A stretch of DNA of 64,000 bases, from NCBI RefSeq assembly GCF_031453555.1, contig NZ_JAVIZM010000001.1:2735001-2799000 (forward strand), in the 5' to 3' direction. Below, piece after piece: positions 34,969 to 42,841 of the stretch. Origin of the DNA: Bacillus sp. SLBN-46 (GTDB lineage Bacteria > Bacillota > Bacilli > Bacillales > Cytobacillaceae). The notes under the pieces are model-generated. The model made no database searches. It saw only the letters and a program-made list of their open reading frames with translations, and was not told the origin of the DNA. Made by a program: the position numbers and the translations under genes. How positions within the stretch are numbered: the stretch's first letter is position 1; every line of letters begins with the position of its first letter.

Positions 34969-37131
34969 GTGCGACGGGCAGTCGTACCTTTGCTTAATAC
35001 AAGCATGAATTTACTGTTAAAGGTTGGGTTATGTTACTTCGGTAATAACAGACCCCGAATCCTGGAAGGTTTATTCTCTCGGAGGTGTAAGTCCTCCCGT
35101 AGGCATACTGGTAGAACCTACGAAGACTAATCTAGGGCATTACTGTGAGGTAGTGTTTGAAGGAGATGCGGTAAATCGAGAGACCCGTAGTCGGATGAGC
35201 AGACCCAAATGCGAAAGCGTGAAGCACATACGGCAGGATAAGTCGGCGACCGTGCGAAAATAACGGGAAGCCCGAACTTTAAAGCTTCTTAGCCAAAGAA
35301 CCAGTCGACTAAGGAGGGCTTATCAAGTGATGGTGCTGGGTATGTTCAGAAGGAAAGTGCGATGACCCCGTGAGGTCTCCACTTTAACTTTAGGTGTTGA
35401 TATATAAGGGAAATCCGAAGTTATCAATACAAGTGGAGAAGTCAGACGCCCTCATAGTACGGAAGTAAGATTGCGACCAAACGTAATCTGAACGGAAGGG
35501 GGAGCGACCTCGTGGCTCTACATTTATAAAAGTGTGTAATGATAACAGTATACGTTACCTCGGTAAAAACGTACTGGAAGTGCACAATGAAAGGTGTGGA
35601 ATAAGCATTGAATCAAGAACTAAAGTTCAAATGGCACAGTGTATATGGACAAATTCTCTTCGATAGAAAGCTAAAAACAGCTTGGGAAAAGGTTAAGAGC
35701 AATAATGGGGCTGGAGGTATAGATGGAGAAACAGTCACAAGTTACGCAAGTAACGAAGAAAAGAATCTCAAGCAGTTACTCCAGAAATTAAGACTTAAAG
35801 AGTACACCCCGTCACCAGTACGAAGAAAATATATTCCCAAAAAGAACGGAAAACTTCGTCCACTGGGGATACCAAATATTGAAGACCGTATCGTTCAGCA
35901 AGCTGTGGTTAATGTACTTGAACCTAAATGTGAAGAACTCATTTTCCATAAATGGTCATGCGGCTATCGTCCAAATCTTGGAGCTAAAAGAGTAATGCAA
36001 ATCATTACTTGGAATATCGAGAGTGGTTACAATTATATTTACGATTGTGATATTAAGGGATTCTTTGACAATATTCCTCATAAAAAGTTAATGAAGATAC
36101 TTAATAAATATATAGCTGATGGAACTATACTCGATCTAATTTGGAAATGGCTTAAAGCGGGCTACATGGAAGAAGGAAAGTATCACAAAGTAGACTCAGG
36201 AACCCCGCAAGGGGGTGTGATTTCACCATTACTTGCGAATCTCTTTCTAAATGAACTTGATTGGGAACTTGAAACCCATGGAATTCACTTCGTCAGATAT
36301 GCCGATGATTTCCTCTTATTTGCCAAAACAAAAGAGGAAATTGTGCGTGCAGAATCAATAACAAAACAAAAGCTAGCTGAATTAGGGCTTGAGATCTCCA
36401 TCGAGAAAACGAAAATCGTCGATTTTAACCATGATGATTTTGATTTCCTTGGATTCACTTTTGAGCACTGGAGGAAAAGGAAGAGAGATGGAAAACCATA
36501 CTACATAGCTAAACCAAAGGATTCTACATGGAAAGACTTTCGCCAAAAGATAAAGGATAAAACAATGAAATCCCTAACTTTTAGCAAAGAAATGTGGGTT
36601 GAACGTGTGAATCAAGTAATACGGGGAAAAGTAAATTACTTTTTAACACTTTGGAATGCGATAAACGAGAATAAAAAGTATGGAAGAGAATTTTCATGTT
36701 TCTTCAACGTTTTCAGAGATAACTTATTAGCCATAGATAGCTATATAAGAAGAAGACTAAGAGTAGCAATGATACATGACCATCCAAGTCAAAACAAAGG
36801 GCATAAGATGAAAACAAAATGGGGAATAGAGTTCTTTGCGAGGATTGGATTAGTTCCAGCATTTCAATATTATTATGGAAAGCAATATGGACATACCATT
36901 GAGGACTACATTCAGTACATGAAGGTAAAACAAGAAAAGAAATATAAAAGAAAACTACAAAGAGCCAAAGAACGTGGAGAGGTTTACTTCACAGCCAAAA
37001 GAGTCCAAATGATTAACTGTGCACAGGGTAAAACAAGGTATTCAATGTAACATGTTGGTAAGCCGTATGCCTTAATAGGGCACGTGCGGTTTGATAAGGG
37101 GGAAGCCTCGTGAGAGGTTTCCCTACTTTAT
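34969..37131 (+). mobile_element. Group II intron with reverse-transcriptase ORF
   Basis: The element starts with GTGCGAC at 34969. About 640 bases of structured, GC-richer RNA domain sequence precede the ORF, including repeated GGAAG and AAGTCC-type elements. Domain V is recognisable at 37060-37093 (AAGCCGTATGCC, loop, GGGCACGTGCGGTTT). Domain VI follows, with GGGAAGCCTC and GAGGTTTCCC arms, and the intron ends near CTACTTTAT at about 37131 (uncertain by a few bases). Insertion right after a terminator T-tract is the habit of bacterial class C introns, but the class assignment needs a structural alignment. Both ends and the ORF look intact. Confidence 0.88.
35608..37050 (+). CDS. ltrA: Group II intron reverse transcriptase/maturase
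   Basis: This 480-residue protein starts at TTG 35608 after AAAGGTGTGG. It has RT motifs in order: RRKYIPKKNGKLRPLGIPNIEDRIVQ, YIYDCDIKGFFDNI, SGTPQGGVISPLLANLFLNELD, the catalytic FVRYADDFLLF, and FLGFTFEHW. The maturase (X) domain and a basic C-terminus follow. No HNH endonuclease zinc motif is seen, so mobility would be endonuclease-independent. The protein should bind its intron RNA, aid splicing and copy it into DNA. Confidence 0.95.
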   Translation: MNQELKFKWHSVYGQILFDRKLKTAWEKVKSNNGAGGIDGETVTSYASNEEKNLKQLLQKLRLKEYTPSPVRRKYIPKKNGKLRPLGIPNIEDRIVQQAVVNVLEPKCEELIFHKWSCGYRPNLGAKRVMQIITWNIESGYNYIYDCDIKGFFDNIPHKKLMKILNKYIADGTILDLIWKWLKAGYMEEGKYHKVDSGTPQGGVISPLLANLFLNELDWELETHGIHFVRYADDFLLFAKTKEEIVRAESITKQKLAELGLEISIEKTKIVDFNHDDFDFLGFTFEHWRKRKRDGKPYYIAKPKDSTWKDFRQKIKDKTMKSLTFSKEMWVERVNQVIRGKVNYFLTLWNAINENKKYGREFSCFFNVFRDNLLAIDSYIRRRLRVAMIHDHPSQNKGHKMKTKWGIEFFARIGLVPAFQYYYGKQYGHTIEDYIQYMKVKQEKKYKRKLQRAKERGEVYFTAKRVQMINCAQGKTRYSM

Positions 37132-37213
37132 TATATTTAGACTATCCTATATTTGCTTTTTAGGGAAAAAATACTCAATATTAGTAATGGAAGTTATTTT
37201 AGGAGGATGCTAT

Positions 37214-37672
37214 ATGGTGAATTTTTCAGATGCTTATATTGAACGATGTGATAAAGAAACAGAAAATATGATAAAGGTTGAAACAGGGACTTTTTTAACT
37301 CAACCACTCACTTATTTGAAAAAGAATAATAATGAGTTTATCTATCTAGAGTCAAATTGGTTTGAAGCGATTAGAGTAGAAGCTGTTTCGTTAGAGGTTG
37401 ATGATGTGTTTGGAACCTATGACGTGATGTTAGGGCTAAAGCTTCAAAAGAAATTCGATAAAACATTAAAGGAACATTTAAATACAACTTTACATGGAAA
37501 TGAAGCCAAATTTGATTTGATGTTTAGTCAAGACGATGGCCTATGGAATTTAAACTTTGCTTTGAATTATGTTGAAGGTTTTAAGGAAGATATGACCTTA
37601 AATGAAGCGTTCCAAGTAATTTATCAATTCCTAAATAATTTAGTGGAAGCAGTTAATGTAGGACAAATTTAA
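37214..37672 (+). CDS. Hypothetical protein, 152 aa
   Basis: I do not recognise this family. The start is ATG 37214, preceded by TTAGGAGG, and an upstream in-frame extension lacks a ribosome site. The product is acidic and soluble, with no signal peptide or membrane helix. It has WFEAIRVEAVSLEVDDVFGTYDVMLGLKLQKKFD in the middle and DDGLWNLNFALNYVEGFKEDMTLNEAF near the end. Its own promoter may have been separated from upstream DNA by the intron. Confidence 0.65.
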   Translation: MVNFSDAYIERCDKETENMIKVETGTFLTQPLTYLKKNNNEFIYLESNWFEAIRVEAVSLEVDDVFGTYDVMLGLKLQKKFDKTLKEHLNTTLHGNEAKFDLMFSQDDGLWNLNFALNYVEGFKEDMTLNEAFQVIYQFLNNLVEAVNVGQI

Positions 37673-37674
37673 AA

Positions 37675-37704
37675 AACTAACCAGCTATTTTAGCTGGTTA
37701 GTTT
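37675..37704. terminator. Bidirectional terminator
   Basis: AACTAACCAGCTA pairs perfectly with TAGCTGGTTAGTT around a short loop, with T/A tails on both strands. It overlaps the last codons of the minus-strand phosphoesterase gene. Confidence 0.85.
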
Positions 37705-38749
37705 GTGAGATTGGAATGGTTACCGTTTTGATCCACGTACCATTACTAAACTCTCGAGCCATAAATTCTACACGGTTATCAAAAACATTAACTACATAGC
37801 CTTGAGATTGGGTTGTATTTATACCTGTACCCTTAGTATAGGTATAAGCTACCGCACTCGTATTTACCATCGTAACTCCGTCTTGAACAATGCTACTTTG
37901 ATCATTTAATGGATAATGAGAGTGTCCGCTAAAAAGAATCACTTGTGGATATTTTTTAAGCAATGCTAGTATTTTTTGATCTTCAAGTCCAGCTCCCCAT
38001 TCACTTCCGTAAACGGTACCTGTAATTGGCTGGTGAAGGAAGATGAAAATTGGTTTGTTATTTTCTGAATGAATAGGTAGAGTTTCCTCTAACCACTTAA
38101 ATTGCTTATTAGAAATGTAAGCTGAATCTGCATCATCTTCATTTTTGTATGTTGCTAACATGGTAGCTTCTGATTTTTCACCGGCAATCGTTATAAAATG
38201 ATATCCTCCAATCCACTGATCATAATAAAGTCCAGGAACATTCATCTCATTCACAAATCTTGATATTAGATTTGAATCAGTCACTTTAGAAGCACGATTC
38301 ACTTTTTTCTCCATCCATTCATGATTTCCCATTACAAAAAATGTATCAGCATTCTGATTTATATTTGCATTTAGGATAGATTTAAACAAATCATATTCTT
38401 GAGTCAGACCGTGATCTGTCATATCTCCGCCAACGGCAAGGACATCATAATCAGGTGCCACACTGTTTAAATCTTTTAGTGCTGTCTCAAACTTTTTTAC
38501 AGTATCATTATTCTTAGTTGAGATATGAGTATCACTAATTACTGCAAGTTGTATATTGGGGTCTGTATCAGTTATTTCATTCTGTTGTTTGGCGGATGTA
38601 GGTTGTGCGGTTTCCGTTTCTTGTTTTTGCCCGTTTTCCTGTTCAGTTTTTGCCTGCGGTTCTTCATTGGCCTGAGCTAGTTCTGATTGAATGGGATGTA
38701 AACCGATGACATCGATTGCAAGAAATAATGATAGAATTAATTTTAACAT
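37685..38749 (-). CDS. Secreted calcineurin-like metallophosphoesterase
   Basis: This 354-residue protein has an N-terminal hydrophobic export signal and a Glu/Gln/Thr-rich linker (about residues 28-60). A calcineurin-type phosphoesterase domain follows, with metal-ligand motifs AVISDTHIS, GGDMTDHG, VMGNHEWM, FLHQPITG and LFSGHSHYP. It should act outside the cell on a phosphoester, but the substrate is unknown. GTGAGG lies upstream of ATG 38749. It is divergent from the persulfide cluster. Confidence 0.88.
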   Translation of the reverse strand: MLKLILSLFLAIDVIGLHPIQSELAQANEEPQAKTEQENGQKQETETAQPTSAKQQNEITDTDPNIQLAVISDTHISTKNNDTVKKFETALKDLNSVAPDYDVLAVGGDMTDHGLTQEYDLFKSILNANINQNADTFFVMGNHEWMEKKVNRASKVTDSNLISRFVNEMNVPGLYYDQWIGGYHFITIAGEKSEATMLATYKNEDDADSAYISNKQFKWLEETLPIHSENNKPIFIFLHQPITGTVYGSEWGAGLEDQKILALLKKYPQVILFSGHSHYPLNDQSSIVQDGVTMVNTSAVAYTYTKGTGINTTQSQGYVVNVFDNRVEFMAREFSNGTWIKTVTIPISQTNQLK

Positions 38750-38877
38750 TTGTAATTACCTCACTAGAATATTTATTAGTATGTCTTAATGATAAATATC
38801 CAACCTTAATTTATTATTAAGATAAGAAAGTAGTTGTGAATTAATTTTCAATATGAAAATTGGTAAAACATATTCAC

Positions 38878-38906
38878 TTTACAAAATACCCTTAAGGGTA
38901 TACAAT
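38878..38906 (+). promoter_or_regulatory. Promoter with CstR-type operator 1 in its spacer
   Basis: TTTACA (38878-38883), a 17-base spacer and TACAAT (38901-38906) form a sigma-A promoter. The perfect palindrome ATACCCTTAAGGGTAT at 38886-38901 fills the spacer. A repressor here would block polymerase. It drives the first gene of the cluster and cstR-1. Confidence 0.8.
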
Positions 38907-38939
38907 TGTTCTAGTATTAAACATCTTGGAGGTTACTCA

Positions 38940-39314
38940 ATGGTTATAACATGGATTATTGCAGCGTTAATAATTGTATCTATATATCAAAGATATGTTC
39001 CTGTCATTGGAATTTCATCAGTACAAAATTTTTCTGATCATGGCGAACTTGTGTTACTAGATTTAAGAGATTATCAAACATCTTCAAAAGACGTGATTCC
39101 GAACTCGGTAAACTTACCATACGCCTACTTAAAGAGGTACTACAAAGAAATACCTAAGAAAAAGCTTCTAATAATTGCTTCAGATTCAATTGAAAAAAAT
39201 CTGGCCATCCGTTTTTTAAAGAAAAGGCAATTTTCCATTCACGGTTTTATAATTTTGGATGAAAAAAGGAGGGATAAGCATTGGAGTATGATAAACAAAC
39301 AAAAAATAGGCTAA
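38940..39314 (+). CDS. Membrane-anchored rhodanese-like protein lacking the catalytic Cys
   Basis: This 124-residue protein starts at ATG 38940 with a TTGGAGGT ribosome site. One N-terminal helix (WIIAALIIVSIYQRYV) precedes a rhodanese-like fold with LVLLDLRDYQTSSKDVIPNSVNLPYAYL. At the active-site loop position it reads LLIIASDSIEKNLAIRFL, without Cys. It is therefore not expected to be a sulfurtransferase and may be a structural or sensing relative. An upstream in-frame start at 38853 would run through the promoter and is rejected. Its end overlaps the cstR gene. Confidence 0.75.
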   Translation: MVITWIIAALIIVSIYQRYVPVIGISSVQNFSDHGELVLLDLRDYQTSSKDVIPNSVNLPYAYLKRYYKEIPKKKLLIIASDSIEKNLAIRFLKKRQFSIHGFIILDEKRRDKHWSMINKQKIG

Positions 39315-39541
39315 AACGAACAGAAGGTCAAATTAGAGGTGTTTTACGTATGATGGAGGAACACCAGGATTGCGAGAAAGTTATTAATCAATTATCTGCC
39401 GTTAGTTCTGCCATTAGTCATACAATTGGAGTCATTGTAAGTGAAAACCTTAAGTATTGTTTAATTGAACAAGCAGATGCAAGCAACAAGGATGAAATTG
39501 TCAATGATGCTGTAAAGCTTTTAGTCAGAAGTAGAAAATAA
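39281..39541 (+). CDS. cstR: CsoR/CstR-family persulfide-sensing repressor, copy 1
   Basis: This 86-residue helical repressor starts at TTG 39281 after AAAGGAGGG. It has the family N-terminus NRLKRTEGQIRGVLRMMEE. The two sensing cysteines are Cys31 (HQDCEKV) and Cys60 (NLKYCLIE). Copper-sensing CsoR has a His four residues before the second Cys, but here that position is Asn, which fits CstR, where per- and polysulfides link the two Cys. It overlaps the preceding gene and should bind the ATACC-N6-GGTAT sites of the cluster. Confidence 0.88.
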   Translation: MEYDKQTKNRLKRTEGQIRGVLRMMEEHQDCEKVINQLSAVSSAISHTIGVIVSENLKYCLIEQADASNKDEIVNDAVKLLVRSRK

Positions 39542-39547
39542 AAAGTG

Positions 39548-39590
39548 TTGACATGAATTTTTTTCTTTGTTAATATACCCCTACAGGTAT
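39548..39590 (+). promoter_or_regulatory. Promoter with CstR-type operator 2
   Basis: TTGACA (39548-39553), a 17-base spacer and TAATAT (39571-39576) are followed by operator ATACCCCTACAGGTAT at 39575-39590. The operator covers the -10 end and the likely transcription start. Confidence 0.8.
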
Positions 39591-39640
39591 TTGAAGTTCC
39601 CTAGATATCTAGGGATTAAAAATTAAGGAGATGAGTGGTA

Positions 39641-40000
39641 ATGAGTACAAGCACCATAATCATGATAGTATTATTGGTTGGATTTTTTGCTTGGAGGCTT
39701 ATTCCTGTAAAAGGAGTACGCAATATAACAACCGGCCAATTGAAAGATGAACTTGGTGACAAGAACAAGCAATACATTGATGTTCGTACGCCAATGGAGT
39801 TTAAAGGCAGGAATATTAAAGGATTTAAGAATATTCCACTTGATCAATTATCTACTAAAGCAGCTACATTAGCAAAAGATAAAGAAGTTATAGTTATTTT
39901 TCAAAGTGGAATGAGAAGTACACAAGCTTCAAAAATTCTAAAAAAATTAGGTTTTAAACAAATTACAAATGTAAAGGGCGGCATGAGCGCCTGGAATTAA
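39641..40000 (+). CDS. Membrane-anchored rhodanese-like protein with Phe in place of the catalytic Cys
   Basis: This 119-residue protein starts at ATG 39641 with AAGGAG upstream. An N-terminal helix (TIIMIVLLVGFFAW) anchors a complete rhodanese domain with YIDVRTPMEFKGRNIKGFKNIPL and NVKGGMSAW. The active loop reads VIVIFQSGMRSTQA, where an active rhodanese has Cys-X-Ser-Gly-X-Arg-Ser. The codon is TTT at the TGT/TGC position, so one base change explains it. Everything else is intact. It is followed 20 bp later by an active-looking rhodanese. Confidence 0.85.
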   Translation: MSTSTIIMIVLLVGFFAWRLIPVKGVRNITTGQLKDELGDKNKQYIDVRTPMEFKGRNIKGFKNIPLDQLSTKAATLAKDKEVIVIFQSGMRSTQASKILKKLGFKQITNVKGGMSAWN

Positions 40001-40020
40001 AAATTAGGAGGAAATGACAG

Positions 40021-40320
40021 ATGAAACGTATTACAGCTAAAGAAGTGGAACAAAAATTAGTAAATGGTGAAAAGTTAAATATTATTGATGTTCGTGAAGT
40101 AGCAGAAGTGGCAACTGGTAAAATCACAAACGCAGTTAACATTCCTTTAGGATTAGTTGAGTTTAAAATGCCAGATCTTGATAAAAAGCAAAAGTATATT
40201 ATTGTTTGTCGCTCAGGAGCAAGAAGCTCACAAGCTACCATGTTCTTAGAAAGTTACGGATTTGATGTTACCAACATGGACGGCGGAATGATGGCTTGGG
40301 AAGGCGAAGTTGAGATTTAA
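40021..40320 (+). CDS. Single-domain rhodanese sulfurtransferase
   Basis: This 99-residue rhodanese has the complete active loop IIVCRSGARSSQA, with Cys as persulfide carrier, preceded by IIDVREVAEVATGKI. It should move sulfane sulfur between donors such as thiosulfate or glutathione/bacillithiol persulfide and acceptors such as TusA or thiols. TTAGGAGGAAATGACAG precedes the ATG. It shares a transcript with the upstream membrane rhodanese, and the next gene has its own operator. Confidence 0.9.
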   Translation: MKRITAKEVEQKLVNGEKLNIIDVREVAEVATGKITNAVNIPLGLVEFKMPDLDKKQKYIIVCRSGARSSQATMFLESYGFDVTNMDGGMMAWEGEVEI

Positions 40321-40369
40321 ACCAATCAGATATTATAAAAAAAAACATTAAAAATTTTTAAGAAAAATA

Positions 40370-40385
40370 ATACCACAGGGGGTAA
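40370..40385 (+). promoter_or_regulatory. CstR-type operator 3, next to the start codon
   Basis: ATACCACAGGGGGTAA fits ATACC-N6-GGTA(A/T). Its GGGGG run (40378-40382) lies 11 bases before ATG 40394 and may also act as the ribosome site. No clear -35/-10 pair precedes it. Confidence 0.6.
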
Positions 40386-40393
40386 TTAAAGGG

Positions 40394-41530
40394 ATGACTG
40401 TAAAAGCATTGCTAGCAAATGAAGTAGCGGATATGACAGTAAATAAAAAACCATTATTCATATTGGATGTTCGTAATGAATCTGACTATAATGATTGGAA
40501 AATAGAAGGAGAAGCTGTTACAAGTATAAATATCCCATATTTTGATTTAATTGATGGTGTGGACGGGATATTAGATCAACTACCAAAAGATCAGCCAATT
40601 CTTGTAGTTTGTGCCAAAGAAGGATCATCTGTATTTGTTGCAGAAAGCTTAGCAGAAGCAGGACTTGAACAAGTTTCCTACTTATCAGGTGGTATGAAGT
40701 CTTGGAGCGAATATTTGTATCAAGCCAAGGTGTATCAGGATGAAGATTTAAAGGTATATCAATTTATCCGCGTAGGTAAGGGTTGTCTATCTTATATGGT
40801 TGTTTCCGGTGAGGAAGCCCTTATAGTTGACCCTTCACGATTTATTGATGTATATGAAAAAGTTGCTTTTAATGAAGGTGTAAAAATCACTCACATTGTA
40901 GATTCACACCTTCATGCAGATCATATTTCAGGTGGTAGAGAGTTAGCTGAGCGTCTTGGTGCACAATATTACCTAATGAAAAGCGAAGGAGCAGTATTTT
41001 CGTTTAATGCACTCGAGGATTTTACAAACATTGAATTTGAACGAGTAAGTCTTGAAGTACTTGCAGTGAAAACACCTGGTCATACCCCTGGTAGTGTTTC
41101 ATTTTTAGTCAATAATAAACTTCTTTTCTCTGGTGACACAATTTTTGTTGGTGGCCTTGGCCGTCCTGACTTAGGTGGAAAAGTGGCAGAATGGGCAGAG
41201 GACCTATATGAGACTGTGTATGAAAAGGTTGCAGCTATCGCTGATGATGTTGTAGTACTGCCGGGTCATTATGCTAATCTTGATGATGAAATGAATAGTG
41301 AAGGCTTTGTAGGAGAAACATTAGGCAACATACGGTCAAGAAATGACATGATGAGAAACAAAGCCAAAGAAGACTTTGTTGAAATGGTTGTAGCAAATGC
41401 TAATAGTGAAACACCACCAAACTTTGAAGACATTGTGGGAATTAACCGAGGTGTAATCATTGCTTCAGCTGAAAAGCAACAAGAGTTAGAAATTGGGCCA
41501 AACCGATGTGCCCTTCATCATACACATTAA
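40394..41530 (+). CDS. Rhodanese-metallo-beta-lactamase fusion (persulfide dioxygenase-like), copy 1
   Basis: This 378-residue protein has an N-terminal rhodanese domain (about residues 1-110, active loop VVCAKEGSS with Cys73). The metallo-beta-lactamase domain follows from about 120, with the metal motif HLHADH (His172, His174, Asp176, His177), TPGHTPGS, GDTIFVGGLGRPDL and a C-terminal GPNRCA. Persulfide dioxygenases of the ETHE1/CstB group use Fe(II) to oxidise low-molecular-weight persulfides to sulfite. In CstB the rhodanese follows the lactamase domain, but here it comes first. This copy is more divergent than the other two in the window. Confidence 0.88.
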   Translation: MTVKALLANEVADMTVNKKPLFILDVRNESDYNDWKIEGEAVTSINIPYFDLIDGVDGILDQLPKDQPILVVCAKEGSSVFVAESLAEAGLEQVSYLSGGMKSWSEYLYQAKVYQDEDLKVYQFIRVGKGCLSYMVVSGEEALIVDPSRFIDVYEKVAFNEGVKITHIVDSHLHADHISGGRELAERLGAQYYLMKSEGAVFSFNALEDFTNIEFERVSLEVLAVKTPGHTPGSVSFLVNNKLLFSGDTIFVGGLGRPDLGGKVAEWAEDLYETVYEKVAAIADDVVVLPGHYANLDDEMNSEGFVGETLGNIRSRNDMMRNKAKEDFVEMVVANANSETPPNFEDIVGINRGVIIASAEKQQELEIGPNRCALHHTH

Positions 41531-41548
41531 TCGAAAGGTGGCTGTACT

Positions 41549-41737
41549 ATGCAGGATGAACCAAAAAAACAGGTGGATTGTACCACAACGGGTTCTTGAG
41601 GTATTAGCCGACATAATACGTCTGGGAACGATGGGAAAAAAGGAAAAATACCTATTCCTATATGACCTGGAACGTTAGTATGGCTCCTGGTAGGAGGCAT
41701 TTACCTTATTATTAAAGCAGTTAGTAAATATTTTTAA
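41549..41737 (+). pseudogene. Small membrane protein ORF of 62 codons with two in-frame TGA codons
   Basis: From ATG 41549, with GAAAGGTGG upstream, one frame runs without indels to TAA 41735 and is interrupted only by TGA at 41597 (codon 17) and 41663 (codon 39). The reading is MQDEPKKQVDCTTTGS, stop, GISRHNTSGNDGKKGKIPIPI, stop, and then PGTLVWLLVGGIYLII, a membrane helix, with a Lys-rich end. Single-base changes from Cys (TGC/TGT) at the first TGA and Trp (TGG) at the second would restore it. A 6-bp stem, GTATTA with TAATAC, lies just after the first TGA. Two nonsense mutations are the simplest reading. UGA recoding is possible but unproven. Confidence 0.6.
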
Positions 41738-41753
41738 TAAAGGAGAGGTAAAA

Positions 41754-41984
41754 ATGAATCAAATTACGGTTTATACAACCAATACTTGTCCGTATTGCAC
41801 CATGTTAAAAAATTTCTTAAACACACAAGGCCTTGCTTACAAAGAAGTTAATGTTCAAATGGACCAAGCAGCTGCTAACAAGCTAGTTCAAACAACTGGA
41901 CAGTTAGGTGTTCCGCAAACAGAAATTAATGGACAATGGGTATTAGGATTCGACCCCGAAACAATCATGAGCTTAGTTAAATAG
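41754..41984 (+). CDS. Glutaredoxin-like protein
   Basis: This 76-residue thioredoxin-fold protein has the active site TNTCPYCTMLKNFL (CPYC) and the conserved cis-Pro region GVPQTEING, plus GFDPETI near the end. It should reduce disulfides or persulfides in the cytoplasm using a low-molecular-weight thiol. AAAGGAGAGG precedes the ATG. It lies in the sulfur cluster, 17 bp after the TGA-interrupted small ORF, so a role in recycling protein persulfides is likely but inferred. Confidence 0.9.
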   Translation: MNQITVYTTNTCPYCTMLKNFLNTQGLAYKEVNVQMDQAAANKLVQTTGQLGVPQTEINGQWVLGFDPETIMSLVK

Positions 41985-42107
41985 GTTTACAAAAAGAGAA
42001 GCAGTGAGTACACTGTTTCTTTTTTATTGTAATATAAACTTTACTTCAATTACTCTACATTTATTTTTTCTCCGAGATGAATATTAACAAATAGGATGTT
42101 CACAATA

Positions 42108-42135
42108 TTGACAAATATACCTGCGGAGGTATAAT
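42108..42135 (+). promoter_or_regulatory. Promoter with CstR-type operator 4 in its spacer
   Basis: TTGACA (42108-42113), a 16-base spacer and TATAAT (42130-42135) are present. ATACCTGCGGAGGTAT at 42117-42132 occupies the spacer and enters the -10. It drives cstR-2, giving likely autoregulation. Confidence 0.82.
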
Positions 42136-42215
42136 ATAATTCCTATTACATCATTATTGTTCAAAACGTAAGCATTTCACATAAACTCAACAATAAGTAA
42201 ATGGAGGTGTATCAT

Positions 42216-42476
42216 ATGGAATACAATGATCAAATGAAAAATAGAATTAAACGGATGGAAGGCCAGCTTAGAGGAATTTTGAAAATGATGGAAGAAGATA
42301 AAGATTGTCGTGCGGTTATTACTCAATTGTCGGCAGTGCGCTCAGCCGTAGATAGAACAATTGGGGTAATTGTTAGCTCGAATTTAGTGGAATGTGTGCT
42401 TGATGCCGAAAAAAATGGCGAGCAAACAAATGTCTTAATAAAAGATGCAGTAAATTTACTTGTCAAGAGCAGATAA
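42216..42476 (+). CDS. cstR: CsoR/CstR-family persulfide-sensing repressor, copy 2
   Basis: This 86-residue protein starts at ATG 42216, five bases after TGGAGGTG. It has NRIKRMEGQLRGILKMMEEDKDC (first sensing Cys, about residue 31) and IVSSNLVECVLD (second Cys, about 60). As in copy 1 the CsoR His is replaced by Asn, which fits a persulfide sensor rather than a copper sensor. It is clearly paralogous to the protein at 39281 and sits under its own operator-bearing promoter. The two may have different targets or form a layered response. Confidence 0.88.
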   Translation: MEYNDQMKNRIKRMEGQLRGILKMMEEDKDCRAVITQLSAVRSAVDRTIGVIVSSNLVECVLDAEKNGEQTNVLIKDAVNLLVKSR

Positions 42477-42491
42477 AAATAATTCACAGTG

Positions 42492-42534
42492 TTGACACAT
42501 TCATATTTATTTAGTAATATACCCATAGGGGTAA
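42492..42534 (+). promoter_or_regulatory. Promoter with CstR-type operator 5
   Basis: TTGACA (42492-42497), a 17-base spacer and TAATAT (42515-42520) precede ATACCCATAGGGGTAA at 42519-42534. The architecture is the same as at 39548: the operator covers the -10 end and start point. Confidence 0.8.
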
Positions 42535-42595
42535 TGTTGATAACAATTACAACCTCAAATATTAAAAAACGACCTCAAAGGAGAATATATATATA

Positions 42596-42823
42596 ATGAA
42601 TGCAGATAAAATTTTAGATGCTAAAGGGTTAGCATGTCCAATGCCAATAGTAAAAACAAAAAAAGCAATAAATGAACTAAGCTCTGGTCAAGTATTAGAA
42701 ATTCATACAACTGATAAAGGTGCGAAAAACGACCTTTCTGCTTGGGCGAAATCCGGAGGACACGAGCTATTAAATTTTGAAGAAGATCAAGAGGTACTTA
42801 AGTTCTGGATTAAAAAGGGATAA
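42596..42823 (+). CDS. TusA-family sulfur carrier protein, copy 1
   Basis: This 75-residue protein has [19 protein letters not shown] with the sulfur-carrying Cys14 in the CPMP motif. The TusA fold continues with [27 protein letters not shown]. TusA proteins accept sulfane sulfur on that Cys and pass it on. It is very similar to the copy at 45272. AAAGGAG lies upstream. It is the first gene after operator 5 and precedes a DsrE-like gene. Confidence 0.9.
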   Translation: MNADKILDAKGLACPMPIVKTKKAINELSSGQVLEIHTTDKGAKNDLSAWAKSGGHELLNFEEDQEVLKFWIKKG

Positions 42824-42841
42824 TTTTTTTTAGGAAAACAA

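Noticed and set aside
35024..35263. Open frame of 79 codons in the 5' part of the group II intron
   Set aside because: It overlaps structured intron RNA domains and has no ribosome site or recognisable protein.
38853..38939. Upstream start for the first rhodanese-like gene
   Set aside because: It would precede the promoter and operator. ATG 38940 has a strong ribosome site.
41597..41620. Bacterial SECIS element after the first TGA of the small sulfur-cluster ORF
   Set aside because: The 6-bp stem starts one base after the TGA, giving a shorter distance to the loop than known bacterial SECIS elements. The second TGA at a Trp-like position is not explained by selenocysteine. Kept only as a remark.
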